Source: WTJD01 sp964225175 (GTDB taxonomy: Bacteria; Pseudomonadota; Gammaproteobacteria; Xanthomonadales; SZUA-36). From it: a DNA stretch of 20,588 nt. A program made the translations under genes and the position numbers. Position 1 is the stretch's first letter. Each line of letters opens with the position of its first letter. The notes under the pieces are model-generated. The model was given only the letters and a program-made list of their open reading frames with translations. It had not been told where the DNA came from and searched no databases. The stretch lies in assembly GCA_964225175.1 (NCBI GenBank), contig CAXQNK010000099.1:1-20588 (forward strand). Direction: 5' to 3'. Below are positions 1 through 7,963 of this stretch, in pieces.

Positions 1-1296
1 ATGACGGCTTTTGATCCGCGGAGATTTGGCCCCTACGCGAATGAGGCCTACATGAAGGCCAAGGGGTTCCTCGACTATCAATTGACCTACACAACACCCC
101 TGCCCTCGGAAGAGTTCCCCGTTGCCAGGAACTGTCGTCTCAGCCCATTGCATGAACGGCTCGAGTCGCAGGGCGCGGCATTCACGCAAACCAATGGTTG
201 GGAGCGGCCCAAATGGTTCGCGATCGATGGCGAACAGGAGCAGTACAGTTTCCGTCATAACAACGTGTTCAACAGGGTGCGCGAGGAGTGTCTCGCTGTG
301 CGTGACCGCGTGGGTATTCAGGATATGTCAGCCTTCGCAAAATTCGAAGTCACCGGGCCCGATGCAGAACGATTCCTGAACAGGGTTTTTGCCAACCGCA
401 TGGCACAGCGCGACGGCGGTATTGTCCTGGCTCACCTGCTGTCAGCGCAGGGACGCATCCAGGCTGAAATGACCATCACTCGGCTCGCCGAGGACCATTT
501 CTACCTGCTCTCAGCCGCGTTTTCGGAGTTTCGAGACATGGATATTCTCACGCAGTCCGTCCAGGCAGGCGAACATGTGCATATCCGCAATATCACCGAC
601 CACCGCGGCGTTCTCGTCGTGGCCGGACCACAATCCCGAAATCTGTTGCAGGAATTAACCGATTCATCATTGGATTCGGACAGCTTTCCCTGGCTCAACG
701 CTCGAGATATCGAGATTGCCAACATTCCCGTTCGCGCGCTGCGTGTAAATTACGTGGGAGAGCTCGGCTGGGAGTTGCACCCGCTCAGCTCGGACATGGG
801 CGCCCTGTATGATCGGATCGCTGATAAAGGGCACAAGCATGGACTGTCCAACTATGGCCTCAATGCCATGAACAGCTTACGAATGGAAAAAGCCTACCAT
901 GGCTTTGGCTCGGAATTAACCAATGAGCTCACGATGCCCGAGGCCGGTATCAGTCGCTTTTTCCAGGGCCGGAAATCAGATTTTGTCGGTAAACAGGCAA
1001 CACTGGAACTGCTGGAACGTGGACTCGAATGGCGCATCGTGTACTTCTCGATGACGCAAACGGATTCCGATGTGCGTGGCGGCGAACCCGTCTTCAGCGG
1101 ATCAGACTGTATCGGCGTGACCACTTCGGGGGGCTGGGGGCACCGCTGTGACACCGCCCTGGGATTTGCCTATGTCCCCGCCGCATACGCGGCCCCCGAG
1201 AGCCGGTTCGACGTCGGGCTGTTGGGAGACCGCATCGAGGCCCAGGTCCTCTCAGAGCCGCTGTATGACCCTGAAAATAACCGATTGCGCGCCTAG
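1..1296 (+). CDS. Dimethylglycine/sarcosine dehydrogenase-like protein, C-terminal GcvT part (probably 5'-truncated by window edge)
   Basis: The 431 residues resemble the C-terminal half of dimethylglycine or sarcosine dehydrogenases, flavoenzymes that demethylate N-methylglycines and pass the one-carbon unit to tetrahydrofolate. Residues 1-75 read like the linker after the FAD domain (DPRRFG near the start, then SPLHERL and GWERPKWFA). From about residue 85 comes a folate-binding GcvT fold, with DMSAFAKFEVTGPDAERFL and YVGELGWELHP. The tail holds TSGGWGH and ends PLYDPENNRLR, as in this family. Family members of about 800 residues carry an N-terminal FAD domain, absent here. The ATG at base 1 is therefore more likely an internal Met of a gene starting before the window than a true start. 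Its TAG stop overlaps the stop of the convergent MttB-family gene. The exact substrate (dimethylglycine, sarcosine or another N-methyl amine) cannot be told. Confidence 0.85.
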   Translation: MTAFDPRRFGPYANEAYMKAKGFLDYQLTYTTPLPSEEFPVARNCRLSPLHERLESQGAAFTQTNGWERPKWFAIDGEQEQYSFRHNNVFNRVREECLAVRDRVGIQDMSAFAKFEVTGPDAERFLNRVFANRMAQRDGGIVLAHLLSAQGRIQAEMTITRLAEDHFYLLSAAFSEFRDMDILTQSVQAGEHVHIRNITDHRGVLVVAGPQSRNLLQELTDSSLDSDSFPWLNARDIEIANIPVRALRVNYVGELGWELHPLSSDMGALYDRIADKGHKHGLSNYGLNAMNSLRMEKAYHGFGSELTNELTMPEAGISRFFQGRKSDFVGKQATLELLERGLEWRIVYFSMTQTDSDVRGGEPVFSGSDCIGVTTSGGWGHRCDTALGFAYVPAAYAAPESRFDVGLLGDRIEAQVLSEPLYDPENNRLRA

Positions 1297-2834
1297 CGTC
1301 CCATCGCCTCACGGCTGAGGTGAATCGGAAACTCGGCCCTGATCCGGCGGTCAGTCTCATCATTGATGTGCCGGGGCACGTGCGTGGCAAGTATCTGATC
1401 CCGCTGGGCACGCGCTTTTGCAAGCACATCGGGCTTGCCGGCCTCCTCCCACTGCAGGGGTGTGGAACGATCACCCAAATCCGGATAGATGTATTCTGTC
1501 TGCATGACCTCCAGGGTCTGTGTTGACCCCAGGTAATGCCCCGCCCCACCCAGGCAGACTTCTTTCATGGTCTCGAAACTCAGCGTCTCCTCATTGACCT
1601 CGATTCCCCGGGTCACTCGCAGCGTCGCACCGAGCACATCATTGTCCAGCAGCAATGATTCGGAGCAGGCCCCCAGCAGACTGGCGTACATACCCGCTGC
1701 TTCATAGACGATGTTGGCACCTGAGAGCGCGGGTGCCAGGAGATTGGCGGCGCGCTCAGCGCCCCCCTGGAAATCGGGCAACTTGGAGTCAGTCATGCCG
1801 CAGGCGGTGCCGAAGGGCAGATTGAAACGCTCCGCAAGCTGCGCACACGCTGCCGATAGCAGACCCTGCTCCGGTGAGCCACCCGACATGGCGCCCGTCC
1901 TCAGGTCGGATATGAACGGCCAGGCCCCGATGATGGCCGGCGCACCCGGCTGTATGGCATTCAGGTACGCCAGACCGCCCAGGCATTCGGCCCAGGATTG
2001 TGCGACCGCCCCGGCCAGGCACGCGGGTGTGGTCGCGCCAGCCTGACCGGCAGATAGCAACAGCACGGGCATTCCGCCCTCTACCGCGTAACGCAGGCAC
2101 TCCAGTGCCTCGGAGGTAAATTTCATCGGTGGAACCACGAAACAATTCGACTGGCTCACGAAGGGACGGGCTCTCCAGGCCGCCTCGTCGCCCGCCACCA
2201 GGTGCAGTAATTCCAATGATTTTTTCAGGTGCCCCGCGTCCACCCACGAGCTACCGACATGTTTGCTTGTACCCATGATGGAGCAATACAACGTGTTGAC
2301 GTCCATGGCCAGGTTGTCTGCGACATCCCGCAGGACGCACATGCGCTGAAACATGTGGATGTGCTCGCAGGTGTCGGCAATGCGCGCGAGGTCATATAAA
2401 TCCTGAGCCGTAGATTCCCGGTAGGTACGCGCCTCGCTGTCTGCCATCATCACCGCCGCACCGGCCGTAGCGAAATGAACCTTACGCCCTGAAATGTGCA
2501 GATCATGACGCGCATCCTGACCGCAAAGCACCAGGTTTCGATGTGCCATGGCGATGGTCCGGTCAACCAAGTCCCGGGGAAAACGCAGACGCTGGTCATC
2601 ACCGTAGTCGGCTCCGGCAGCCACGCAGCGGTCGATGCAGTGCTCGGTGGCATCGGCAAAGCCGATTTCTGCCAAGACCCGGTATACGGTATCGATGATC
2701 GAGTCGATGTCGCTTTCGGACAGCGGCCGGTAATGACCACCGTGTTCGCCCGCACGGACCGGTTTCATCCGCTCGGACAAGGGTGCCGCACGTAAAGCGA
2801 CACGCGCGCTTCGACCACCGGAACGACGAGCCAT
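1293..2834 (-). CDS. Trimethylamine methyltransferase (MttB) family protein, non-pyrrolysine type
   Basis: This 513-residue protein matches the MttB superfamily in length and in conserved blocks. These include GMTDSKLPDFQGGAE (about 346-360) and GHYLGSTQTLEVMQTEYIYP followed by DR and QWEEAG (about 432-466). Characterised members transfer a methyl group from a quaternary or tertiary amine to a corrinoid protein. The archaeal trimethylamine enzymes need pyrrolysine at an internal amber codon. This frame has no internal amber codon; TAG occurs only as the terminal stop, so it belongs with the non-Pyl relatives such as glycine betaine methyltransferase MtgB. The ATG start follows GGGGAG with 6 bases between. 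No corrinoid protein or reactivase gene is nearby. The adjacent GcvT/dehydrogenase gene suggests betaine or methylamine catabolism; the substrate is unknown. Confidence 0.88.
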   Translation of the reverse strand: MARRSGGRSARVALRAAPLSERMKPVRAGEHGGHYRPLSESDIDSIIDTVYRVLAEIGFADATEHCIDRCVAAGADYGDDQRLRFPRDLVDRTIAMAHRNLVLCGQDARHDLHISGRKVHFATAGAAVMMADSEARTYRESTAQDLYDLARIADTCEHIHMFQRMCVLRDVADNLAMDVNTLYCSIMGTSKHVGSSWVDAGHLKKSLELLHLVAGDEAAWRARPFVSQSNCFVVPPMKFTSEALECLRYAVEGGMPVLLLSAGQAGATTPACLAGAVAQSWAECLGGLAYLNAIQPGAPAIIGAWPFISDLRTGAMSGGSPEQGLLSAACAQLAERFNLPFGTACGMTDSKLPDFQGGAERAANLLAPALSGANIVYEAAGMYASLLGACSESLLLDNDVLGATLRVTRGIEVNEETLSFETMKEVCLGGAGHYLGSTQTLEVMQTEYIYPDLGDRSTPLQWEEAGKPDVLAKARAQRDQILATHVPRHINDETDRRIRAEFPIHLSREAMGR

Positions 2835-2866
2835 AGGGCGCTCCCCTCTTGAACCTACCCAAGCAG

Positions 2867-2895
2867 AGTATCCTTCCTAATTCAAGGCGAGGCAA
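2867..2895 (-). promoter_or_regulatory. Candidate sigma-70 promoter for the MttB-family gene
   Basis: Reading the minus strand, a -35-like TTGCCT (2895-2890) and a -10-like GATACT (2872-2867) are separated by exactly 17 bases. Each matches the consensus at 4 of 6 positions. Transcription would begin near 2860, about 25 bases before the ATG at 2834. It lies in the 176-bp gap downstream of the pirin gene, so the MttB-family gene need not depend on pirin transcription. Confidence 0.45.
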
Positions 2896-3010
2896 GCCCG
2901 CGCAAGCCAGCCTTTCACGGCAGGCAACTCGGTATCCGGCATGGCGCTCGACTTCCGGTGAAACTGTTCGCAGAACAGCCGGACCCGGCGGCTCCGAATC
3001 ACGGCACAGA

Positions 3011-3868
3011 TCAGAATCGGTGATTCCTGTAATCTTCGAATGCCTGGAGCACTTCAGCCTGGGTGTTCATGACGAATGGACCGCTACGGGCGATCGGTTC
3101 ACGCAGGGGCTGAGCTGATACCAGTAGCAATCGGGACGCCCCGATCGCCCTGCCTCTGACCATCTGCCCCGCTCCCAAAACGCCCAATTGACGCGGACCC
3201 AGCCGGGCCCGTGCGTCTCCAACTTCCAGGGTTCCTTCGATCATGAAAACGAAGGCCTGGTCCAAAGCGTCCACCGATTGCTCAAAAACAGCACCAGCGG
3301 GAAGTTGTACGTCAAGACAGGTCGGCCTGACCCAGTGGTTCTCCACCGCGCCCCGGGTACCGCCCTGTGTCTCGCCGGCAATCACTCGAATTGTCACACC
3401 GTTTTCGTGGCGCTCAATCGGCACATCCGCGGGTGCGAACTCCTGGTAGCCCGGCTCACACATCTTGGCGCGCGCAGGAAGATTGACCCAAAGCTGAAAC
3501 CCCATCAGCAACCCATCCACCTGCTCAGGCATCTCGGAGTGAATGATTCCGCGGCCCGCAGTCATCCACTGCACTCCTCCAGGCTCAATGACGCCTTCAT
3601 TGCCTGCATTGTCACGATGGCGCATGCGCCCGGCCAGCAGGTAGGTCACCGTTTCGAATCCGCGATGGGGATGATCGGGGAAACCGCCGATATAGTCCTC
3701 CGGCCGGTCCGATTCGAAGGCATCAAGTAACAGAAACGGATCCAGGGCATTCAGCTCGGGGCTGCCAATAATGCGTGTCATTCTGACCCCGTCACCGTCT
3801 GTCGCAGGTATTCCGCGTGTGGCGAAATCCAACTCCCGGACTGAGTTCCGGCCCATGGTGTCATTCAT
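3011..3868 (-). CDS. Pirin family protein (bicupin)
   Basis: The 285-residue protein is a typical bacterial pirin with two cupin barrels. The N-terminal metal site is intact: HPHRGFE (His66 and His68) plus HSEMP (His110 and Glu112), matching the His-His-His-Glu ligands of human pirin. The N-terminal cupin spans about 45-150 and the second cupin about 170-280. Some bacterial pirins have quercetin 2,3-dioxygenase activity and others act as redox-sensitive regulators; the sequence does not decide between them. The ATG start has a GAGG element 10 bases upstream. It diverges from the LysE-family exporter gene across 145 bp and is followed on the same strand by the MttB-family gene after 176 bp. 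No signal peptide is present, so it is predicted to be cytoplasmic. Confidence 0.93.
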   Translation of the reverse strand: MNDTMGRNSVRELDFATRGIPATDGDGVRMTRIIGSPELNALDPFLLLDAFESDRPEDYIGGFPDHPHRGFETVTYLLAGRMRHRDNAGNEGVIEPGGVQWMTAGRGIIHSEMPEQVDGLLMGFQLWVNLPARAKMCEPGYQEFAPADVPIERHENGVTIRVIAGETQGGTRGAVENHWVRPTCLDVQLPAGAVFEQSVDALDQAFVFMIEGTLEVGDARARLGPRQLGVLGAGQMVRGRAIGASRLLLVSAQPLREPIARSGPFVMNTQAEVLQAFEDYRNHRF

Positions 3869-4013
3869 GTTGATGTATCCTCAAATGTTGAATCGCCGTC
3901 CAAGCTTGAACCCAAAGCCACCGCGAATGTGAGTAACGCGGTCCCTGGCGCTATTGAATCACAAGCATGAGCGGCAATGTGAACACACAGACCAAAGGAG
4001 AGGGAAACACGCC

Positions 4014-4607
4014 ATGAACGTGAGCGCACTGGCTCCTATCATCTTGGTGCTGTGCCTGGGTGCAATGTCTCCTGGCCCTTCTCTGGCTGTCCTGCTCCGA
4101 AATACCATGGAAGGCGGAAAGAAACGTGGCGTCGCCTGCGGAATTGGACATGGGGTCGGGATGGGCATCTATGCATTCATCGCCATCGCGGGAATAGCGC
4201 AACTCAAGGAGACCGCAACTGAAGCCGGACGTTACCTGGAGTTGGCAGGCGGTGCATTCCTGATTTTTCTCGCTGCTTCCATGCTGCGTCACGCACCTGG
4301 CGTTTCGAAAGATGAAGGCACCGGAACCCGTGGCTTCGTCGAAGGCTTCCTGACCGCGTTCCTCAACCCCAAGATACTCGTCTTTCTGCTCGCCATTTTC
4401 AGCCAGTTCGTGCAGGCCGATTTCAGCTGGACCGCACGAACCCTCGTGGCCTCGCTGGCGCTCGTCATCGACGCGGGCTGGTATGTTCTTGTTGCGCTGA
4501 TCATCTCGGGAACGCCCTTGCTGGGCTTCTTGCAGCGCAATGCGCGCTGGGTCGACCGGGTCATGGCCTCGCTTCTCGCTGGGCTTGGCATCTGGATACT
4601 GTTGTAG
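4014..4607 (+). CDS. LysE/RhtB family amino-acid exporter
   Basis: A 197-residue hydrophobic protein with the LysE/RhtB signature. It has MSPGPSLAVLLRNT (18-31), a glycine-rich segment GIGHGVGMGIYAF (43-55), GFLTAFLNPK (111-120) in the middle, and about six membrane segments. Family members export amino acids or related metabolites such as lysine, homoserine or threonine by proton exchange. The chosen ATG begins MNVSALAPIILVLCLG and lies about 13 bases after AAAGGAG (3994-4000). An upstream in-frame ATG at 3954 would add a charged 20-residue tail and place the SD inside the gene, so it is rejected. Length fits the family (about 200-210). It is a single gene, divergent from pirin and convergent with the serine hydrolase. 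The substrate is unknown. Confidence 0.9.
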   Translation: MNVSALAPIILVLCLGAMSPGPSLAVLLRNTMEGGKKRGVACGIGHGVGMGIYAFIAIAGIAQLKETATEAGRYLELAGGAFLIFLAASMLRHAPGVSKDEGTGTRGFVEGFLTAFLNPKILVFLLAIFSQFVQADFSWTARTLVASLALVIDAGWYVLVALIISGTPLLGFLQRNARWVDRVMASLLAGLGIWILL

Positions 4608-4744
4608 CCCGCTCCGCTAGCGAACCCCAATCATCAAGTTGGCAGGCGCCCGGGCCTTGAATGATGAGATGAACGGAATCTGGCATCCGTGCTGCTTTGG
4701 CCTCACCAGGTCAGTGCCATGATGACGGTGGACCCACCGAGCGC

Positions 4745-5965
4745 TCACTCCATGGCCTGGTAAATCAGCGTCCTTAACTGCGCGCGCAGGGGATAGTTGC
4801 CTGAGGGCCGCAGTTGGGTAAAAAAGACACCGCCCACATCCTCGCTGCGGTCCACGAAGAAAAACGTGTTACCTGTACCGCCCCAGGCATAAATCCCCCT
4901 CGATCCAGGTACAGCGTTAGCGCTGACATCGCGCATCACCCACCCGCCCAGGCCAAATCCAAGGCCAAGCTGTGTGCTCCCGCTGCGGTTTTCCGTATTG
5001 GCCAGCCAGGGCTCATCGGGTGCCAGCTCCGGATTGATTGCCAGCAGGTGATCCGCCATCATCAGTTCGATGCTTTTGGGCGACAGCAGCCTTACACCGT
5101 CCAGGGCGCCATCGCCCAGAAGCATGCGTACGAATTTCAGGTAATCCGACAGCGTGGTGACCAGTCCGCTGCCGCCTTTTGCATATCCCTTCTCGAAATT
5201 ACGCCGGTCCATTTGTACCGGCGCCCGAGACATGCCGCCGTCTTCATACACATACAAGGGCACCAGGCGGTCCCTACGCCCGGGCGTTACATGAAAGCCC
5301 GTGTCAGTCATACCAAGCGGCTGAAAAATGTGGTCTGCAAGAAATCGGTCAAACGGCTGACCTGAAATCACCTCGACCACTCGCGCGAGAAGGTCGAAGC
5401 CAACCCCGTAGCGCCATGCGGCTCCCGGATCATCAAAAAGGGGCAGTGCGGCGACGCGCCCGGTAAAATCCGCCAGGGAATCTGCTTCATCGAGTTTCGC
5501 CGCCTCATAAAGCTGGGAGAGTTCGCCGGGGTAACTTTTATCAGACACACCACCCGTATGGGTCAGCAAATGCCGAAGAGTCAGTGTCCGAACCGGCAGA
5601 CGGTTTGAGCCGTCCTGACGGACCTTGATTGACGCGAATTCCGGCAAATATCGGGATATGGGGTCGGTCAACAGCAATTGGCCGCGTTCCATGAGTATCA
5701 GGACCGCGACCGCGGTCACGGGCTTGGTCATGGAATAAATCCTGAACAAATCCTGGGCGTGATAATCCCCGACAGCGGAACGATGGATAACCTTATCCGC
5801 GCTTACCACGCCCCACATGACACCCGGGAGCAGCCCGTCGTCGACATATTCTCGAGCCATGTCGTCAACCCGCTGCAACCGATCGATATTTAAGTCCGCC
5901 GCAAGCGAGTTCACCGCGCAAGCGCACAGAAAAACACCCAATATTTGGGACAACGGGCGGCTCAT
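4745..5965 (-). CDS. Exported serine hydrolase, beta-lactamase (class C)/esterase family
   Basis: The 406-residue protein starts with a Sec signal peptide, with cleavage likely after NSLAA near residue 23. The nucleophile motif SxxK is SMTK (Ser78, Lys81). The second motif is Tyr186-Gly-Val instead of Tyr-x-Asn. The third, usually HTG or KTG in beta-lactamases, is Trp361-Gly-Gly. These substitutions are typical of EstB-like esterases and beta-lactamase-related hydrolases rather than true beta-lactamases. It probably acts in the periplasm on an ester or peptide bond; the substrate is unknown. The start lies 18 bp after the stop of the PQQ-dehydrogenase gene on the same strand, with only a weak SD, so cotranscription and translational coupling are likely. 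It is convergent with the LysE-family gene, and no clear terminator is visible in the 137-bp gap. Confidence 0.9.
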   Translation of the reverse strand: MSRPLSQILGVFLCACAVNSLAADLNIDRLQRVDDMAREYVDDGLLPGVMWGVVSADKVIHRSAVGDYHAQDLFRIYSMTKPVTAVAVLILMERGQLLLTDPISRYLPEFASIKVRQDGSNRLPVRTLTLRHLLTHTGGVSDKSYPGELSQLYEAAKLDEADSLADFTGRVAALPLFDDPGAAWRYGVGFDLLARVVEVISGQPFDRFLADHIFQPLGMTDTGFHVTPGRRDRLVPLYVYEDGGMSRAPVQMDRRNFEKGYAKGGSGLVTTLSDYLKFVRMLLGDGALDGVRLLSPKSIELMMADHLLAINPELAPDEPWLANTENRSGSTQLGLGFGLGGWVMRDVSANAVPGSRGIYAWGGTGNTFFFVDRSEDVGGVFFTQLRPSGNYPLRAQLRTLIYQAME

Positions 5966-5983
5966 GCTGCGCGGACATCCATG

Positions 5984-7174
5984 CTAGCGACGTACCTCGG
6001 TGCGCGGCTCGGGCTCGAGTCGGTAAATGGCCCAGTCCGATTCGTCCGCCGTGTCGATGAGCAGATACACCAGGTCATCGACTCCGATACGGATATCGCG
6101 CACCCGCCCCAGCCCCAGAACCAGGGTTTCTTCACGCACCACCTTGGAACCGTCCAGTTCCAGCAGAGCCACCCGTTCTCCCGACAAGCCGCCCGCAAGC
6201 AGGTGTCCCTTCCAGTTGGGGAATTGATCCCCGCGGTACAGCGCGAGACCAGAGGTGGCAATAGAGGGCACCCAGACTTTTACAGGCTGGAGCATTCCCT
6301 CACGGGTGGTCGACTCATGGATGGCCTTTCCTGATCCGTAATTAACGCCAAAACCAACCACGGGCCAGCCAAAATTACCTCCAGGCTCGATGAGGTTGAG
6401 TTCATCCCCCCCCTGAGGGCCGTGTTCAGTAGCCCATAAACGATCCGTTGACGGGTCGAACACCATTCCTTGAGGGTTACGATGGCCGTAGGACCAAATT
6501 TCAGGCAGAGCGCCTTTTTTATCGATGAACGGGTTGTCCGGCGGCACCTGGCCATGTTCGGTGAGCCGGACGACCACACCCTGGTGGCTGGACAGGTCCT
6601 GGGCGGGGTGTCGAGTGAGCCTGCCCTCGGGTCGAGCCTGCCGATCACCCACCGTGATGAACAGGTGCCGGTTGTTATCGAAGGCCAATCTCGACCCGTA
6701 ATGACCACGACCTGTAGATTTCGCTTCGAAGACTTCCTCGAGCTGCTGCAACCGTCCTTCTTCATACACGCCGCGCAGGACCGCGGTGGTGGATTTGTCT
6801 CCAGGCAGCTTTTTTGAATAGCTCAGGTACACGATTCGATTGGAGGAGAATTCCGGGTGTAGCGCAATGTCCATGAGGCCCGCCTGCCCCCGCGTGACAA
6901 TTTCGGGCAAACCAGAAACGGGTGAGCTCAACAGCTCTCCATCCTGCACGCTGCGCAGGAAGCCGGCTTTCTCCGTCACCAGCATCTCTCCATCCGGGAG
7001 AAAAGCCAGGGACCAGGGCCTTACCAGGCCCTTCAGGACAGGCACCACCCGGTAGTCATGCCAAGCGGAACGACCGATGGTGTCGGCGCCAGAGGCTTGC
7101 ATATTTCCAAACAGGAGAACAACGCACATCAGCTGGCGCATTCCTATCCCGAGCCCGTTGAACAATCGAAACAT
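5984..7174 (-). CDS. Exported PQQ-dependent sugar dehydrogenase (soluble aldose dehydrogenase type)
   Basis: A 396-residue six-bladed beta-propeller of the soluble glucose / aldose sugar dehydrogenase family, as in E. coli YliI. These enzymes use PQQ to oxidise sugars in the periplasm. Recognisable blocks are RPWSLAFLPDG (52-62), GQAGLMDIALHPEF (96-109), GHYGSRLAFDN (157-167), SYGHRNPQGM (228-237) and TEHGPQGGDELNLIEPGGNF (249-268). Residues 1-29 form a signal peptide ending NMQASG. The ATG at 7174 has GGAG 6 bases upstream. Alternatives are the ATG at 7198, whose A overlaps the preceding TGA stop (TGATG), and the TTG at 7201; these would lengthen the signal peptide. The serine hydrolase follows 18 bp downstream. 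No PQQ biosynthesis gene is present, so the cofactor must come from elsewhere. Confidence 0.92.
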   Translation of the reverse strand: MFRLFNGLGIGMRQLMCVVLLFGNMQASGADTIGRSAWHDYRVVPVLKGLVRPWSLAFLPDGEMLVTEKAGFLRSVQDGELLSSPVSGLPEIVTRGQAGLMDIALHPEFSSNRIVYLSYSKKLPGDKSTTAVLRGVYEEGRLQQLEEVFEAKSTGRGHYGSRLAFDNNRHLFITVGDRQARPEGRLTRHPAQDLSSHQGVVVRLTEHGQVPPDNPFIDKKGALPEIWSYGHRNPQGMVFDPSTDRLWATEHGPQGGDELNLIEPGGNFGWPVVGFGVNYGSGKAIHESTTREGMLQPVKVWVPSIATSGLALYRGDQFPNWKGHLLAGGLSGERVALLELDGSKVVREETLVLGLGRVRDIRIGVDDLVYLLIDTADESDWAIYRLEPEPRTEVRR

Positions 7175-7197
7175 CGCTTTCTCCGCATTCAGTGTCA

Positions 7198-7798
7198 TCA
7201 ATTAAAAGCAGAATATCGCCGGAAACCGGAAATGCCCAGCCCATTTGACGCTTGCGCGGTATCAAGCGCCTCTGCCGAACCGGCCATGACCGCCCTGGGT
7301 CGCGCAAAATCGAGTGCCCCGTCCTCTAATCGAACCAGGTCAAGGCCCGAGTCCTTGATGATCAGTTGGCCTGCGCTGAGCTCACGCTCTGGCCAACGCA
7401 GTGCGCCGCTGGACAGAGAAAATACAGGCACCACGAGGAACTCACGCGGCTCGCTGCTCCGCCATCGCCAGCTTTTCTCCGCTACCCGTGTTCAACTGCA
7501 TTCCGTCGAACTGGACGCTGATCAGCAATGGGTTGACCGTGACCTTTTCAATTTCGAGTGTCGTACCCAAGGCCGAGTAGGCCTTGGAGACAACAACACT
7601 CTCAATCTGAACGGGGGCCGCAAAACGGCCAAGGACCATACACAGGACGCACAAACCGGCCACAACGGCCCAGCGCATTTTCTTCAATCGATCCCTACCA
7701 TCGTCCGTCATTTCCCCGCAAGGAGCCGCCCATTTTTCCCTGGGCGCACAACCGGGGTTGTAAGTATCCCACAACAGGGGTTTGCGCTGTGGCCTCAT
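7198..7798 (-). pseudogene. AsmA/DUF748-like membrane-anchored protein remnant, frameshifted and short
   Basis: Two adjacent minus-strand frames look like one interrupted gene. The upstream piece (7798-7442) has a membrane segment (VVAGLCVLCMVL), then ALGTTLEIEKVTVNPLLISV and FDGMQLNTGSGEKLAMAEQ, which matches the start of DUF748 proteins. It ends at TGA right after MAEQRAA. The next frame (ending at 7198) continues with EFLVVPVFSLSSGALRWPE, SAGQLIIKDSGLDLVRLEDG, as expected for the same fold. Removing one base around 7446-7455 would join them into about 199 residues, still far shorter than usual DUF748 proteins. Possible starts are the ATGs at 7798, 7711 and 7678; none has a well-spaced SD. 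The 3' end overlaps the alternative PQQ-dehydrogenase start in a TGATG. It may be a decaying gene or a real short gene with a sequencing error. Confidence 0.6.
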
Positions 7799-7963
7799 CG
7801 GAAAACGTTGCCATGGAAATGGCTCTCGATGGCCTTATGCCGACATTTTCTGACACAATGATGCCGGTGCTTCCTGTCAGAATTGCACCTCCTCAGAGAT
7901 TTGCACCGGGTGGCATGTTCTCAACGATTACAGGCGGCGACACGACGCCATGGAGAACTCTTC

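Noticed and set aside
1293..2834. Pyrrolysine-type readthrough of the amber stop in the MttB-family gene
   Set aside because: The frame has full family length (513 aa) before the TAG, and the codons past it do not resemble MttB. Pyl enzymes have the amber inside the gene, not at its end.
3188..3730. Open frame on the plus strand (180 codons)
   Set aside because: It is antisense to pirin, whose metal-binding motifs fall in the minus strand over the same bases.
4608..4744. Terminator between the LysE-family gene and the serine hydrolase
   Set aside because: Short GC-rich repeats exist, but no hairpin with a T-run was found on either strand.
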